A DNA stretch of 60,000 bases from Cristatella mucedo (taxonomy: Eukaryota > Bryozoa > Phylactolaemata > Cristatellidae). Under the pieces are notes generated by a model that did no database searches, was not told the DNA's origin, and was given only the letters and a program-made list of their open reading frames with translations. Each line of letters begins with the position of its first letter. The stretch's first letter is position 1. Shown piece by piece: positions 22,446-33,800 of the stretch. The position numbers were made by a program, and so were the translations under genes. The DNA is taken from assembly GCA_009760855.2 (NCBI GenBank), contig WPIO01000246.1, positions 64,001 to 124,000 on the forward strand. Direction: 5' to 3'.

Positions 22446-22461
22446 AACACACACACACACA
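22446..22461. repeat. Short (AC)n tract in the putative intron
   Basis: This is the short allele-like counterpart of the CA arrays at 3,632-3,675 and 46,865-46,955. Confidence 0.8.
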
Positions 22462-22673
22462 TAAATGCAATAAAATGCATGAGTGTGCGTACACACATGG
22501 ACCATGTGTTGCTTACACACGTGGACCATGCACAACGTAAAAAGATTTGCCGATGATTCTGAACTAAGTCATCCAGTCACTGCTATGCCACTAGCTTGCA
22601 TTATAAAGGCAGGTACGGTGCATGATTTTTAACATACAGCTTGCTAGCAACACGATCGCAAGGCAGTACATAC

Positions 22674-22880
22674 CTCACCATACTCCTCGGACATTTCATC
22701 AAGTGGCTCGGTTGGCCAATCATTGTCAGTTTCATTTTCTTCCATCTCCTCTTCCAGCTGCTCCAAGAACAAAATCTGGTCTCGTATTGCTTGCTGTAGC
22801 TCGGGTTCTTCAAGCGGCCTAACAGCATCATCTGCCTCCGACATCATAAACTGGGACATCAAGGGAGCCATGTGCCACAT
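22674..22880 (-). CDS. Putative penultimate coding exon, duplicated gene copy 2
   Basis: A 207-bp open exon runs from acceptor …tctctatag to donor GGTGAG|gtatgt. It begins MWHMAPLMSQFMMSEADD, contains ELQQAIRDQILFLEQLEEEM and ends DNDWPTEPLDEMSEEYGE. It is strongly acidic with probable helical/coiled-coil character (heptad-like Leu). Its length equals copy 1 and its donor is closer to consensus, so copy 2 may be the more functional one. The frame shows no stop. The family was not recognised. Confidence 0.5.
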
Positions 22881-22894
22881 CTATAGAGACAGAC

Positions 22895-25480
22895 CAAACA
22901 TTGCAGCAGAACACGAGATTGGAATGCAAGCTCGCGCAAACACAAACACACCAGATGAAGTTCAAACAACCAGAAATTGTACAAGATGGCAGATCACCTG
23001 ATTCTAAACATATCCTACCACCGAAACCAGGCTGCTACCCCTGGGCATGTGGCATACAGTAATCTCTTGACAAATAAAGTCGCCCACGTGAGCGGAATTT
23101 CGATCCCACAGTAAAGGACTTGGCATGATGGCAAAAACTACATGCAGCACCTTGTGAGGTAGCAATGGAAGAAAGAGCAATAAGGATTCGCTCGATATAG
23201 GACAGGGCTTACCCTGTCTTCGTTCACGGCACTGCAGCAGATATTAAGCGATCAGACGTCTCGTCCAGTGATGCTGCAAAAGTAGCGACAGTCGGACTTT
23301 AATGAGGAATGCCAAGAGAGAGCCCCAGTCAGAGTAGCACTGCATTTGGGGAACCAGTACACCGAGGCAGTCGGCCAGCCCAAGCCCAGCAATGCAAATT
23401 GCAGTAAAACTTGCTGATTTAACAGCCTCGTTTGTATCGTTAAAATCATACCAGTCTTGTTGTAGCAGACAAAGACCACACTTCTATGCCTGCCGGTTGG
23501 CCTCACCGAAACTTGTCTCCTGGTCTCTCTCGCACGTTGGTGGAATAAAGTCGTACCCTGACTATGCCTTCTTTACATCCACTAATGCATACACACAACA
23601 ACAGGATTCTGGGTAGGATTGGTGATAAACGGCATTCACGTTGCAATGCTATTCAATCAACATGGCTAACAAAACACAAATCCTGGTGGTCTAAATAGCC
23701 ACAATATCATCGGTCAACAGCTGGCACCTTTAAGAATGTCCTTATGTGGCTGCTGCCTTGCCAAAGACCTGAAGTACCACAAGGAAGCTCCAAGCAGCAT
23801 TGGCCGGGCCAAAAGGCAGGTTTCTCCTAACCCAAAGGGTAATAGTCCCACTGTCACAGGATAACAAAGCTGCCTTCTCATGAAGTTCTGAATAAGGAGC
23901 AATAACTACTGGACCATCTGGAGGCAGCTTTATTGGCTTTCTCTACTTAAAACCAGTCACTGATAAGAGATGACTCTCTCTGGACAGCAGGAAAGGCCAA
24001 TCGTACGGCCTTTGGGATTCAGTAGAACACCGGGTGATCTTATTCGCACACTGAGATCGGTTGAAGAACACATAATGCTGTGGTGGATCTGCACAGGCCA
24101 CACTGGGCTGCGTTTATCAGCAGGCAGCTCCTGGAGGTCCTATTGATTGGGCTGCAGGCAAACATAGCAACATATAGTGGCAGGGGAAGCTTGTTAATGA
24201 GGCTTCAGCAGTGCTCATGGCTCATCTTGTTGCAAGCAATACATTTTTAATAGTATTCTATAACTCGGAGCGCCGCCAATGAAAAAGCCATTATGACAAT
24301 CGCTTCAGCAACCTATGACTGAAGTAATCAGACGTTCCACGCAATTTTTCTGAGGCCTTACCCGAAATATTTTCCCAGTCACACCTAGCAATCCAGAACC
24401 ACCTTGCACCTGCCGCATGCGATCCTAATCGTTCCTCAAATCACTGACATGCTACGATTTGCTATGAATTGTTATGAAGTCCCGCAGCAGCCAAAATGAC
24501 GGCGAGTACTTTCTCAGGTGTGGGCCTACTGTAGTTAAGGGAAGCAAAAATCTGCCTATCAAGCCCCGTAAATCAAAAGCGATATAAGATAAATCCAAAC
24601 AAATAAAGTTACCAATAAACCACAAATAATCACATCACTAAATGCATAGGACAAGTAGATAACTCACGGACAAAAGGCACGAGGCAGGTACTCTTACCGG
24701 CGCGGCTCGACAATGGAGAGTGGACCGACTGTAATGCATTGAGCATTAATCACCTATTTCAACAGAATTTTAAAATATCACATCTTTTAAAGAAAAACAA
24801 AAAATAATTTTGTAGAAAATTAACTGCAAGTAAGTGAACTGCGACCTACAGGGTCTATGAGCCATATTCGGCAACGGCCTTGACATTAACGACCACAACG
24901 TAACAGCGTTAGATATCACTCCGTAAAACAGTGAAATTCTGTCAATCCATTCAACATTCTGGTTGCGGCCAATTTATTCTGGTCTCAAATCACACAGCGA
25001 TCTGTCAGAGTGTCAAGAACGATGCAGCAGCAATGTAGACTCGATAGCTTGAAGCAGGGAACCTCCCAAGTGAGCCCCGGCGACAGTGGGAAGTGAGACA
25101 CACAAAAAAACACCACTCGTTACAGCCCATGCTCTGCCGGTGTGGATAGTGGTGCATGATGATGATTGTCGGACATTTGCCTTTTCTCACTTCAATGGCA
25201 AGCGTCATAAGTAACTAAATGACACAGTGTAGCGGTTTGGACGAAAGACAAAGAAGAATGATGCCCTCACAAGCGATTCGTAGTGCTGACGAAGACGGCT
25301 GTATTGTATGATGGACATGCAAACTCTGAAGAACCAGCGTACATTCTGATGTAGAAGCCGTCGTGGCTGCTGCTGTCTGTCTCAGTCACGCCGCCAGAGA
25401 CATGCGACGAAAACAAGCATGGAGAAGTATTCGTGATCAGGAGCTTCAACCGCATTCGATGCTAACGTGAAGCCGTGCAC
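22895..25480 (-). other. Upstream part of duplicated locus copy 2
   Basis: It is collinear with 4,080-7,060. A conserved donor at about 23,205 follows a frame that is broken in this copy. An open stretch at 23,742-23,900 pairs with 5,362-5,500. A short GYDFIPPTCERDQ segment lies near 23,545. The GC-richer end at 25,260-25,450 may be the 5' side. No complete gene model could be built. Confidence 0.35.
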
Positions 25481-25536
25481 GGTTAGATGAAATAAAATTA
25501 TGACGTGCAATCGTAGCTTAATTCTAATAATATAAG

Positions 25537-25584
25537 GGACATTCAATTCGGTCTCGAGAGTGAGACCTGGACCACTGAATGTCC
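25537..25584. repeat. Imperfect inverted repeat (hairpin)
   Basis: The arms GGACATTCA/TGAATGTCC and GGTCTC/GAGACC enclose a 6-bp loop region, just outside the copy 2 homology end. It could be a hairpin or a remnant of a short inverted-repeat element. Confidence 0.5.
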
Positions 25585-25764
25585 GAAAGGTCTTTATGTC
25601 CGGTCCACATAGTCAATTCCACGACCAGACACCGTGCTCGATTCCTTCCCGATGATTAACAATTGCTAATACTTTTACAGCTGTCGAATCTATATCAAAT
25701 CGGCTTCTTTTTTCTCTGTTGTGTTAACAACCACTAATTTGGTGGAGGTAGCCTGTCGGAAAAT

Positions 25765-26530
25765 GTCACTGAGCCTCTAAAGTTGGTGCTTGGCTGGGCT
25801 GCCAAAGAAAGCTATTAGGCCACTGCAGCAGACTATGATTATGGCTGAAAGGCTAGCCTTTAAGTCCCAGCGGTTTGAGCACTTGTCTGCTTAACTAACA
25901 GAGCTAGGATGGATGCCGGTTGAGCAACGGATACAGAGCAAAGTTCTTACACTGACCCACAGGGCCCACCACGGCTCGGTACCTTTGTACTTAGCTGAAA
26001 TGCTGCATCAGTTCAGCCTGTTCGCGCCCTCAGGTCATGTGTTAACAATTCATTATCTGTTCCATTCCTGTACTTAAAGACCATTGGCGACAGAAGCATT
26101 AGCTCTGCAGGTCCTATTCTGTTGATCGTGCTTCCACAATTCTTACGAATCGTCAACTACTCTCCAACTTCCGACTATGGCTAATCTTTTTCAGCGGTCC
26201 TGAGCTCCTACTTCCGTACTACTCACTACATCAACACCTCTCCCGAATCTGCTATACTTCCCACTATTTCTTCGTTGGGTTAGACCAAGTCTGTTGGCTA
26301 CCGAATGCCTACCGAATGCCCCTTAGGCTGTGAGTTGCTAGACAAAACTCTCCTGCGTAACACCCACATGGTCTTTAGGAATGAGTGGAGTTACAGACGA
26401 AGATATGTAATGCGAGGCACACAGATCATTAATTACGTCCAAATTTAGACTCTCAAGGCCCACCCTGGCTCGACTCCCGTGTACTTGGCTGAACTTTTAC
26501 AACAGTTTCGGCATATTTAGTGCTGTAACT
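25765..26530 (+). mobile_element. LINE-B C-terminal fragments, sense
   Basis: 25,765-26,425 is the sense LINE-B module (LAGLPKKAI-like start, GWMPVEQRIQSKVLTLTHRA, HQFSLFAPSG) plus its 3' UTR (aacacccacatggtctttagg). A second shorter piece at 26,445-26,530 repeats the AHPGSTPVYLAELLQQF section. Both carry frameshifts and stops. Confidence 0.7.
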
Positions 26531-28889
26531 ACTTCAGATCAAAAGATTCCAGACAACCTAAAGCGCTTGCTATGGAGGCCTAGATTCAAGGGGTTGGTGT
26601 CTGCGACCTCTTGATCATCTTATTTTGATACATAATTTTATCTTGCTTCGATTCTGCGAAATCTTTCTACCTTGCTGCTTCACTTCTCTTTGTACTTATT
26701 CTGTAAAATATCGATGTCTGTGTTGCAGCCAAGGAGAGCTAAATCTTAACGAAGGCATTTCACAACTCGCTAGAAGAGAATCAATACTAAAGGATGAATG
26801 GCATGTATGGCATACAGTAATTACGCTCAAACTACAATGATGCCTATTGCAGCACACTGAAGAGGACTTGAAAGCAGTCATGGCCAGCCGGTTAGGTTTG
26901 CAACGCTTGTACCATGCCCTAAATCAACCACGATTGAAACACAAAGCAAACGGAAGTGAAAGAAGACAGACTGGTTTACTGGTGGCTTCAATTATTATTT
27001 CTATATTTGAAGTCTATAACCATGCTTTTATGCGGTTATCTGTGACTATGGCTACTCGATGGATGCAAAAACCACGTAGACATTTATAATGCCCTCGAAA
27101 AGTCCTGAATAAACCCCTTTAGTTTCACCACAACATGCATTTTATTTTTATTTGTGCTTTGCGTGAGTGTTAAACATTACAGGGAAACACACACAGATTA
27201 TACACAGCACAGAAAGACACAACAAACACACTCACAACAAACAAACACACAATATACAGACACTGAATACACACAGGACACATATAGTACAGCTAGGTAT
27301 TGCACAGCCATGGGTTGTACTATTCATTGAGAGCTACTACTTAGACTGGGTGAGGCTTTTGCCATTAAATACCTTGTTGCTTACAGAAGGTATGGAAGAC
27401 CATTGGCATTTTTAATCCAGCCCATTTCTCACGAAGCTTTGCCAAAAGAATAGTCCTCTGCAGAAATGACCGGACTTCCTTTGCAAGAATGGTTAAGTGT
27501 GTAGAAACAGATTTAGTTCTCTAAAAGTATTATATCTATTGAATTCTTATTGTAAATAATTATAAGATTATTATCAAATGCCTGCTTTCTGGAATAGCTG
27601 GCTTATTGTTTTACCCCTCCTCCCAACTACAGCTAAGTCACAACCGATGAAAATTGCTCGGGGCCTGAGATAACCAGCAAAGCAAATGTCTTCGCGTTGA
27701 GCTACACCACAGATTTCCACATAGCTGCTGCGTGCAAACACTTTCCGCGGTTTAGCTAGAGCAAGCGGTGCATCGCGAAGCAGTACTCAGTGGCCAGACA
27801 ACTTCTAGCATCACCTCAGTTGGCCAGTGCGGGAAACAAACATCTACAGCCTGTATAAGGCACTCCGAACGTCCTACAAACGGCTAAGGTTTTCGACACA
27901 ATTGCTAAACCCAAAAGCCAGCTCTTGGTGAACAAAAGCATTCCTTTTTTGTTTCGCACAGTGCCGAAACTCAGCATTATTAGCTACCACCGGTCCGTTA
28001 TCAGCGAGACAGCTTAGAGCAGCTGGTTCGGTGCATTTTAAGTCGGTGATATTTAGCAACAACAGTAGCTGCCCATGAGCAACCCCTAAACAGTTGCAAT
28101 TGATTTCACCGGAAGCCGATTGTTTGCATGCCTTGAACGGTCGGCTCCTGAGAAGTTTCAGCCTTTCGGTTTTGCGCAAAACCTCTTGGCCTTCGTTTCA
28201 GGGGCTTGAACATTTTCGTTCATATTAAGTTCGAAGTTTCTAGTACAAGGACCATGCCTGGCTTTCGGGCCGATGGTGCTACTTCTCGACCTTTGGTGGC
28301 TTGGCGTTAGGTTGAGACTTTCAATTTGATGCTGAAACTTAGCTAGTGATAATGAGTGAGCAACTAAAAGTTGGGTACTGTTGTTGCACACCTTAAATAT
28401 ACTAGGTATTTAACAATTCAATCTTAGACATTTGTCGAAACCTTGTGTCTCTCCTGGTTTAAAACACAAGCCCTACATCTGCTAGCATATTTAAATTAGT
28501 AAAAGTCGCAGTATTTTCCTATTGATTCTTAGAAAAAATAAACTTGCAACTTATATGCTGCCTGCCCAAGAGGGCGAAAATTAAAAGAAAACACTCTTAA
28601 ACCCATATTGAGATGGTTCGACCTAACCACATGGAATAACTAGTACTTGCAATTTGTTTATTGACTATTCTATTATTTTTTCCGATTTTTGACGTACGTC
28701 TTTTATTGTGTTATTTGTCTGACTCGAAATTCAAAATTAGATATTCATTTCAGCCAACAATATTTGAGCAAAATACATATTCCATGCACTGACATCGACA
28801 CTGTGGCAGAAGACTATGAAGATGTTGGCAGTGACGAGTTTCCTGCTAACTGAGATGATAGAAACACACTTACGGTAATGAAAACCGAT
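26531..28889. other. Mostly single-copy region
   Basis: No LINE or tRNA-like unit is recognised apart from a weak L2-tail-like string near 27,510-27,550. 27,175-27,295 is an AC-rich low-complexity stretch. Overlapping minus-strand open frames of 101 codons (27,874-28,179) and 77 codons (28,158-28,391) have no recognisable domain. 28,400-28,889 is AT-rich with nothing identifiable. Confidence 0.4.
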
Positions 28890-29907
28890 TTATGCATATC
28901 GTAATAATCGATTGCAAGCGTTGGTGAACGCCATTAAGGCTCTTCTGTCGCTGTACAAAAAGTGGCCGTTTAATCAGCTGGCATTTTGTTTTGTTTTTGT
29001 TTGGTTACCCTAGATGATGCACTAGATACAATTAAATCTTTTACGACCACTTTCCCGAGGTCGTAGGTTGGTTTCCAATGGTGAGTGATTGTTTATCGCC
29101 ACAGCAAGTGCTGGAGAAAACAGTAAACAATCTTCTGTCGCTATTGAGAAAAAGCTTTTCCATCGGGTAGGTTTTTTGGTGAGCCGTGATGGCACGCTAG
29201 GAAAAACAGTTGCTTTTACGACCTTGAATCCGAGGTCCAAGGAAACATTCCTGTCGTGAGCGAGCCTTAATCAAAAGAGCAAGCGTTGGTGAAAGCCGCA
29301 AAGGCTCTCCTGTCGCTATGCAAAACGAGGCTGTGTAATCAGCTACCATTCATTTCTAATTTCGTTTGGTCAGCCTGAATGATGCACTAGGGAAAGCCAA
29401 TGCTTTTGCGACAGCTTTCTTGAGGTCGTTTGTTCGTTTCCTATGGTGGGCAATCGTTTATCGCCACCTTAAGCGGTGGTGAAAGCAGTAAATTTCTATC
29501 TGTCGCTATTAAAGAGAAGCTTTTCAATTAAGTAGATCGTTTTTGGTGAGCCGTGATGGCACGCTAGGAAAGATGGCTGCTTTCACGACCTCGGTCCCGA
29601 GTTTGTAGGCTAGATTCCTGCCGTTGGCAAGCCTGTATCACCACTGCAAGCAGTGGTGAAAGCCGTAAACGTTCGTCTGTCATAATACAAAAAGAGGCTG
29701 TTTTAATTCAGCTGGGATTGTTTTTAATGGTGAGTTGTGAGTGCTAACTCGTAAAGGCAGATGCTTTCACGAGCTCGTTCCTGAGGTCGTGGGTTCCTTA
29801 CCTGTGGTTGGCGATCCTTTATTGCATGTGCATGCTGTGCTAAAAATCGTAAAGGCTTACCTGGCGCTATACAAAAATAGGCTGTTTAGTCGGCTAGGGT
29901 TTTCTTT
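28890..29907 (+). repeat. tRNA-like tandem array (A)-B-C-B-C-D (block T3)
   Basis: A partial first unit (28,890-28,999) is followed by units near 29,004 (B), 29,181 (C), 29,371 (B), 29,549 (C) and 29,730 (D). The second C unit has gagccgtgatggcacgctag (A-box-like TGGCACGCTAGG) and a GACCTCGG/CCGAG stem. It also has ggctagattcc at the B-box position, CACTGCAAGCAGTGG, AGCCGTAAACG and ctgggatt. Relative to T2/T4/T5 a B-C dimer has been duplicated. Confidence 0.8.
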
Positions 29908-30225
29908 AACCATACTTGCATGCAGACCCTGTGCTTGTCATCCCTTACGGACTTGATAATGTTATTTACCAAGCATGATCCCAGTTGCCATTCGATAATG
30001 TTTCCTTTGCAGCAACTGCACAGAGCCTAGAAGAAGATAAGGTTATTTAAGGGATATCAATAAATTGTATTCATATTATAATTATTAACTAGTTTGCTGG
30101 TTTTCTCACTGTTTACTTCAATTAAGTTCGTTGCATTTAATTTGGGAATGTCATCAATACAAGCAGCAAATGACCTGAGATAATTCGACGTGCTGCAAAG
30201 CTGAAAATGATCATTGCAGTCTGTC
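29908..30225 (+). mobile_element. L2-like tail followed by antisense RT scrap
   Basis: 29,908-30,085 is the standard array tail (taaccatacttgcatgcag… aagataaggttatttaaggg). 30,110-30,225 is the antisense RT scrap (plus strand gtcatcaatacaagcagcaaat) that precedes the next leader. It forms the joint between adjacent composite units. Confidence 0.6.
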
Positions 30226-30289
30226 ACGCAACGGGAGAGCCTTAGCCGGCAAGCCGATTCCCATTAGGTCTCCTGCTGACATGAGATTG

Positions 30290-31090
30290 TTAGAAAAGAA
30301 ACACGATCGGATATTTGAGAACCGTCTGTTTGGTAGCAGGATAGCTTGCTGAAGGTTTCAAATAAGCGAGCCGTAATGGCTCAGTAATTACGCCGGTTTT
30401 TCATACGACCACTGCCCCGAGGTCATGGGATCGATTCCTGTTATGGAAAATTCTTTATCGGCACTGCAAGCATTGGTAAAAGCCGTAAGTGCTCTCCTGT
30501 CGCTATACAAAAAGAGGCTGTTCAATCATCTAGAATTTTGTATCTGTTTTTGTTTCGTTACTCTATATGATGCACTAGAAAAAGTTAAATCATTTACGAC
30601 CACTTTCCCGAGGTCGTGGGTTCGTTTTTTATGATCGGTGATCGTCTGTCGCTACGGCAAGAGGTGGCGAAAACAGTTAACGCCTTTTTATCGCTTTTAT
30701 AAAGAAGCTTTAATATCAGGTAGATTCTTTTTGGTGAGCCGTTATGGCACGATTAGAAAGAAGGTTGCTTTCACGACTTTGGAGCCAAGGTCCTGGGTTA
30801 GAGTCCTGTCGTGGGCGAGCCTGAATCACCCCTGCGTTCAGAGGTGAAAGCCATAAAAGCTCTTCTGTCGCTTTACAAAATGAGGCTGGTTTTAATCTCT
30901 AAGATACTTGTTCTTAAGCCGTGAGTGCTTACTAGGAAAGGCGGTTGCTTCCACGAGCTCGTTCATGAGGTCGTGGTTACCTTTCCTGTCGTGGGTGATT
31001 CTTCATTGCATCTGCATGCCGTGCTGAAAGCCGTGAAGGCTCATCTGGCGGCGAACAAATAGAGGCTGTTTAATCAGCTACGTGTTTTTT
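30290..31090 (+). repeat. Leader plus A-B-C-D tRNA-like array (block T4)
   Basis: The leader cacgatcggatatttgagaa is at about 30,300. Units start near 30,368 (A), 30,550 (B), 30,735 (C) and 30,917 (D). Unit A has a GATCGATTCC B-box-like motif and CACTGCAAGCATTGG. Unit B has ACGACC…GGTCGT. Unit D contains ACGAGCTCGT, a perfect 10-bp palindrome. Confidence 0.8.
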
Positions 31091-31345
31091 CAACAATACT
31101 TGCATGCTAACCCTGTGCTTGCCACCCCTGACTCATATATTAATGTCATTCCTCAAGCCTGACCCCAGTCGCCATTTTATCATGTTTCCTTTAAAGCAAC
31201 GGTACGGAGCCTAGAAGGAGATCGAGTTCTTTGAGAGTTCGTAACAAATTGTATCGTAATTAAGTTTGCTACATTAAACGAGCAAATGTCATCATTACAA
31301 GCAGCAAATGAGCTAAGATATCTCGACGTGCTGAGGAGCCAGGAA
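31091..31345 (+). mobile_element. L2-like tail followed by antisense RT scrap
   Basis: The tail runs 31,091-31,258 and the antisense RT (SSFAACNDDI on the minus strand) about 31,260-31,345. The arrangement matches 29,908-30,225, confirming head-to-tail composite units. Confidence 0.6.
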
Positions 31346-31429
31346 TGATCAGAGCAGTTGGTCACATAACGAAAGAGCTTCAGCCGGCAAGCTGATTCCC
31401 AGCAGGCCTCCTGATGACCTGAGATAGCT

Positions 31430-32200
31430 GGAAAGGAAACACGATCGGATATTTGAGAACCGTCGGTCCTCTATCTGGATAGCTTGCTGTAGGTTTCGAA
31501 TAAGCGAGCCGTAATTGCTTATTAATTAAGCTGGTTGCTTTCACGACTGTCAGCCGTTCGATTGCTGCTGGGGAAATCCTTCATCGGCACTGCAAGCATT
31601 GGTGAAAGCCGTAAGGGCTCTCCTGCTGCTATACTAAAAGAGAATGATTAACTAGCTATCATTTTTTCCGCTTTCGTTTTTTTAGCCTGAACGGTGAAGC
31701 TAATGCTTTTACGACCACTTTCTTGAGGTCGTGGACTCGTCTCCTATGGCGGGCGATCGTTTATTTCCACTGTAAGCTGTTGCGAAAGCCGTAAAGGTTT
31801 TTCTCCCGCTAATTAAACAAAGCTTTTCCATCAGGAAGACTTTTTCTGGTGAGCCGTGATGGCACGCTAGGAAAGATGGTTGCTTTCAAGACCTTGGTCC
31901 CGATTTCTTAGGCTAGATTCAGGTTGTAGGCGAGCCTGCATGACCACTACAAGCCGTGGTGAAAGCTGTTAAAGCTCTTCTGTCGCTACACAAAAAGAGG
32001 CTGTTTTTCTTCAGCTAGGATTTTTTTATTGGTGAGCCATGAGTGCTTTCAAGTAAGGCTGTTGCTGTAACGAGCTCGTTCCTGAGGTCCTGGGTTCCTT
32101 TCTTGCCGTAGGCGATCCTTTATTGCATCTGCATGGGTTGCTGAAAGCCGTATATACTCGTCTAGAACTATAAAAAAGAGGTTCTTGAAACAGCTCTATA
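31430..32200 (+). repeat. Leader plus A-B-C-D tRNA-like array (block T5)
   Basis: The leader is at 31,438-31,505. Units start near 31,506 (A), 31,683 (B), 31,852 (C) and 32,033 (D, with ACGAGCTCGTTCCTGAGGT). Monomers are more decayed than in T4 but keep their order. Confidence 0.75.
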
Positions 32201-32214
32201 TATTTAACCGTACT

Positions 32215-32685
32215 TGCATAATTGCAATATATTATATACATATAATATATTACATAATATAATATTTAATATAATATAATATATACGAGGACTCAATCTC
32301 TTTCTAGGCCCTTTGCAATTGCTTCAAAGGAAGCACGATTGAATGGCTACTGGTAGCATGCTCAATAAGCAACAAGAACAACACGGTTAATAAAAATAAT
32401 CACTTGATAAAGCACCCTCAGATAACTTAATCTCTCTCTAGGCGCTTTACATTTGCTGCAAAGTGAAACGCAATTGAATGGTAGGTAAAATCATGCTTGA
32501 AAGACAAACAAAATGAATAATATGGTTAGGGGTGACATGCACAGGGTCAGCATGCGAATGTGGTTAGTGGCAGCATGCACAGTGTCAGCACTCATAAGCA
32601 CATCAAGGACGAATCACAGGGACCCGCTAAATGCTGTCCTAAATAGGTGTGTTTTTAGGTTCCTTTTAGTTTCCGTAATGGTATT
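32215..32685 (-). mobile_element. Nested LINE-A 3' fragments inserted in the T5 tail, with TSD
   Basis: Two minus-oriented LINE-A 3' ends (32,284-32,395 and 32,396-32,680) with an AT-rich leading stretch split the T5 tail. The 15-bp string atatttaaccgtact is present on both sides (32,200-32,214 and 32,686-32,700), as expected for a target-site duplication. The interrupted tail resumes at 32,700. Confidence 0.6.
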
Positions 32686-33000
32686 ATATTTAACCGTACT
32701 CGCACGCTGACCCCGTGTTTGTGATTCCTAGCTAATCTATCAATGTTTTTTACCAAGCATGATCCCAGTCGTCATTCGATCATGTTTTCTTTAAAGCAAC
32801 TGCACAGAGCCTAGAAGGAGATTGAGTTCTTAGAGGAAGTTTAACAAATCGTAACATTATTAATTATATTATCTAGTATGTTGGTTTTCTCAAGGTTGAC
32901 ATAAACTAAGTTTGCTGCATCTAATGTGCGAATGTGATCGCAACAAGCAGCAAATGAGCTGAGATAATTCGACCTGCTGCTGAGCTGGGAATGATTAAAG
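32686..33000 (+). mobile_element. Remainder of T5 tail and antisense RT scrap
   Basis: The L2-like tail runs 32,686-32,870. The antisense RT encoding SSFAACCDHIRTLDAANLV on the minus strand follows at about 32,880-33,000. Confidence 0.6.
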
Positions 33001-33069
33001 CGGTCGGTCACATAACGAGAGAGCCATTGGCAGGCAAGCAGATTCCCAACAGGCCTTCTGTGGACCTGA

Positions 33070-33508
33070 AATTGGTGGAAAAGAAACACGGTCGGATATC
33101 TCAGAACCATCCGCCCGGTTGCTGGAGAGCTAGCCGTAGGTTTTGAATAAGTGAGCCGAAACAGCTCAGCAATTAGGCTGGGTCCTTTCACGACCTCGTT
33201 CCGAGGTCATGGGTTTGATTCCTGTGATGGGAAATCCATTTTCGCCACTGCAAGCGTTGGTGAAAGCCGTAAAGGATCTCCTGTCGCGATACCAACACAG
33301 GCCGCTCGTAAGCTCGAGGATTGTTTTTGTTGAGCCGTGAATGTTTGCAAGGAAAGGCGGTCGCTTTCACGAGCTCGTTCCTGAGGTTGCAGGTTTCTTT
33401 TCCTGTGGTGGGCGATCCTTTACTGCATCTGCGTTCGGCGCTGACAGCCGTAAAGACTATTCTGGCGCTATAGAAAAGGAGGCTGATTAAACAGCTAGGA
33501 TTATCTTT
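33070..33508 (+). repeat. Leader plus two-unit tRNA-like array A-D (block T6)
   Basis: The leader (aaacacggtcggatatctca) starts at about 33,080. Units start near 33,153 (A: GACCTCG/CGAGGTC stem, GGTTTGATTCC, CACTGCAAGCGTTGG, AGCCGTAAAGG) and 33,332 (D: acgagctcgttcctgaggt). Units B and C are absent, so this is a contracted version of the A-B-C-D multimer. Confidence 0.75.
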
Positions 33509-33800
33509 AACCATACTTGCATGCTGACCCTGTGCTTCTAACCCATAGCCAATTTAATAATGTTATTTACAAAGCATGAACCCAATCGTCATTCGATCAT
33601 GTTTCCATAGAGCAACTGCACAGACCACATTAGCATACTCACCCTGTGCATGTCACCCTTCACCATGCCATTCACGCTGTTTATCAAGCATGATAATACT
33701 CAACGTTCATTCGCGTTTCCGTTTGCAGCAATTCTTAAGCGCCTAGGAAGAGATTGAGTGCTCCGAGGGCGCTTTATCGTATGGAACAAGTCTATTAACA
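33509..33800 (+). mobile_element. Array tail fused to a LINE-A 3' UTR
   Basis: 33,509-33,613 is the array tail. From about 33,620 the sequence switches to a LINE-A 3' UTR (catgtcacccttcaccatg…) that matches 19,030-19,190 and ends near 33,800. Confidence 0.6.

Noticed and set aside
27874-28391. Minus-strand gene of two overlapping frames
   Set aside because: No recognised domain, no second copy to test constraint and no clear splice sites. It is noted only within the unassigned region.
28890-33508. CRISPR array
   Set aside because: Repeats are ~180 bp, diverged and contiguous without spacers, and the DNA is eukaryotic.
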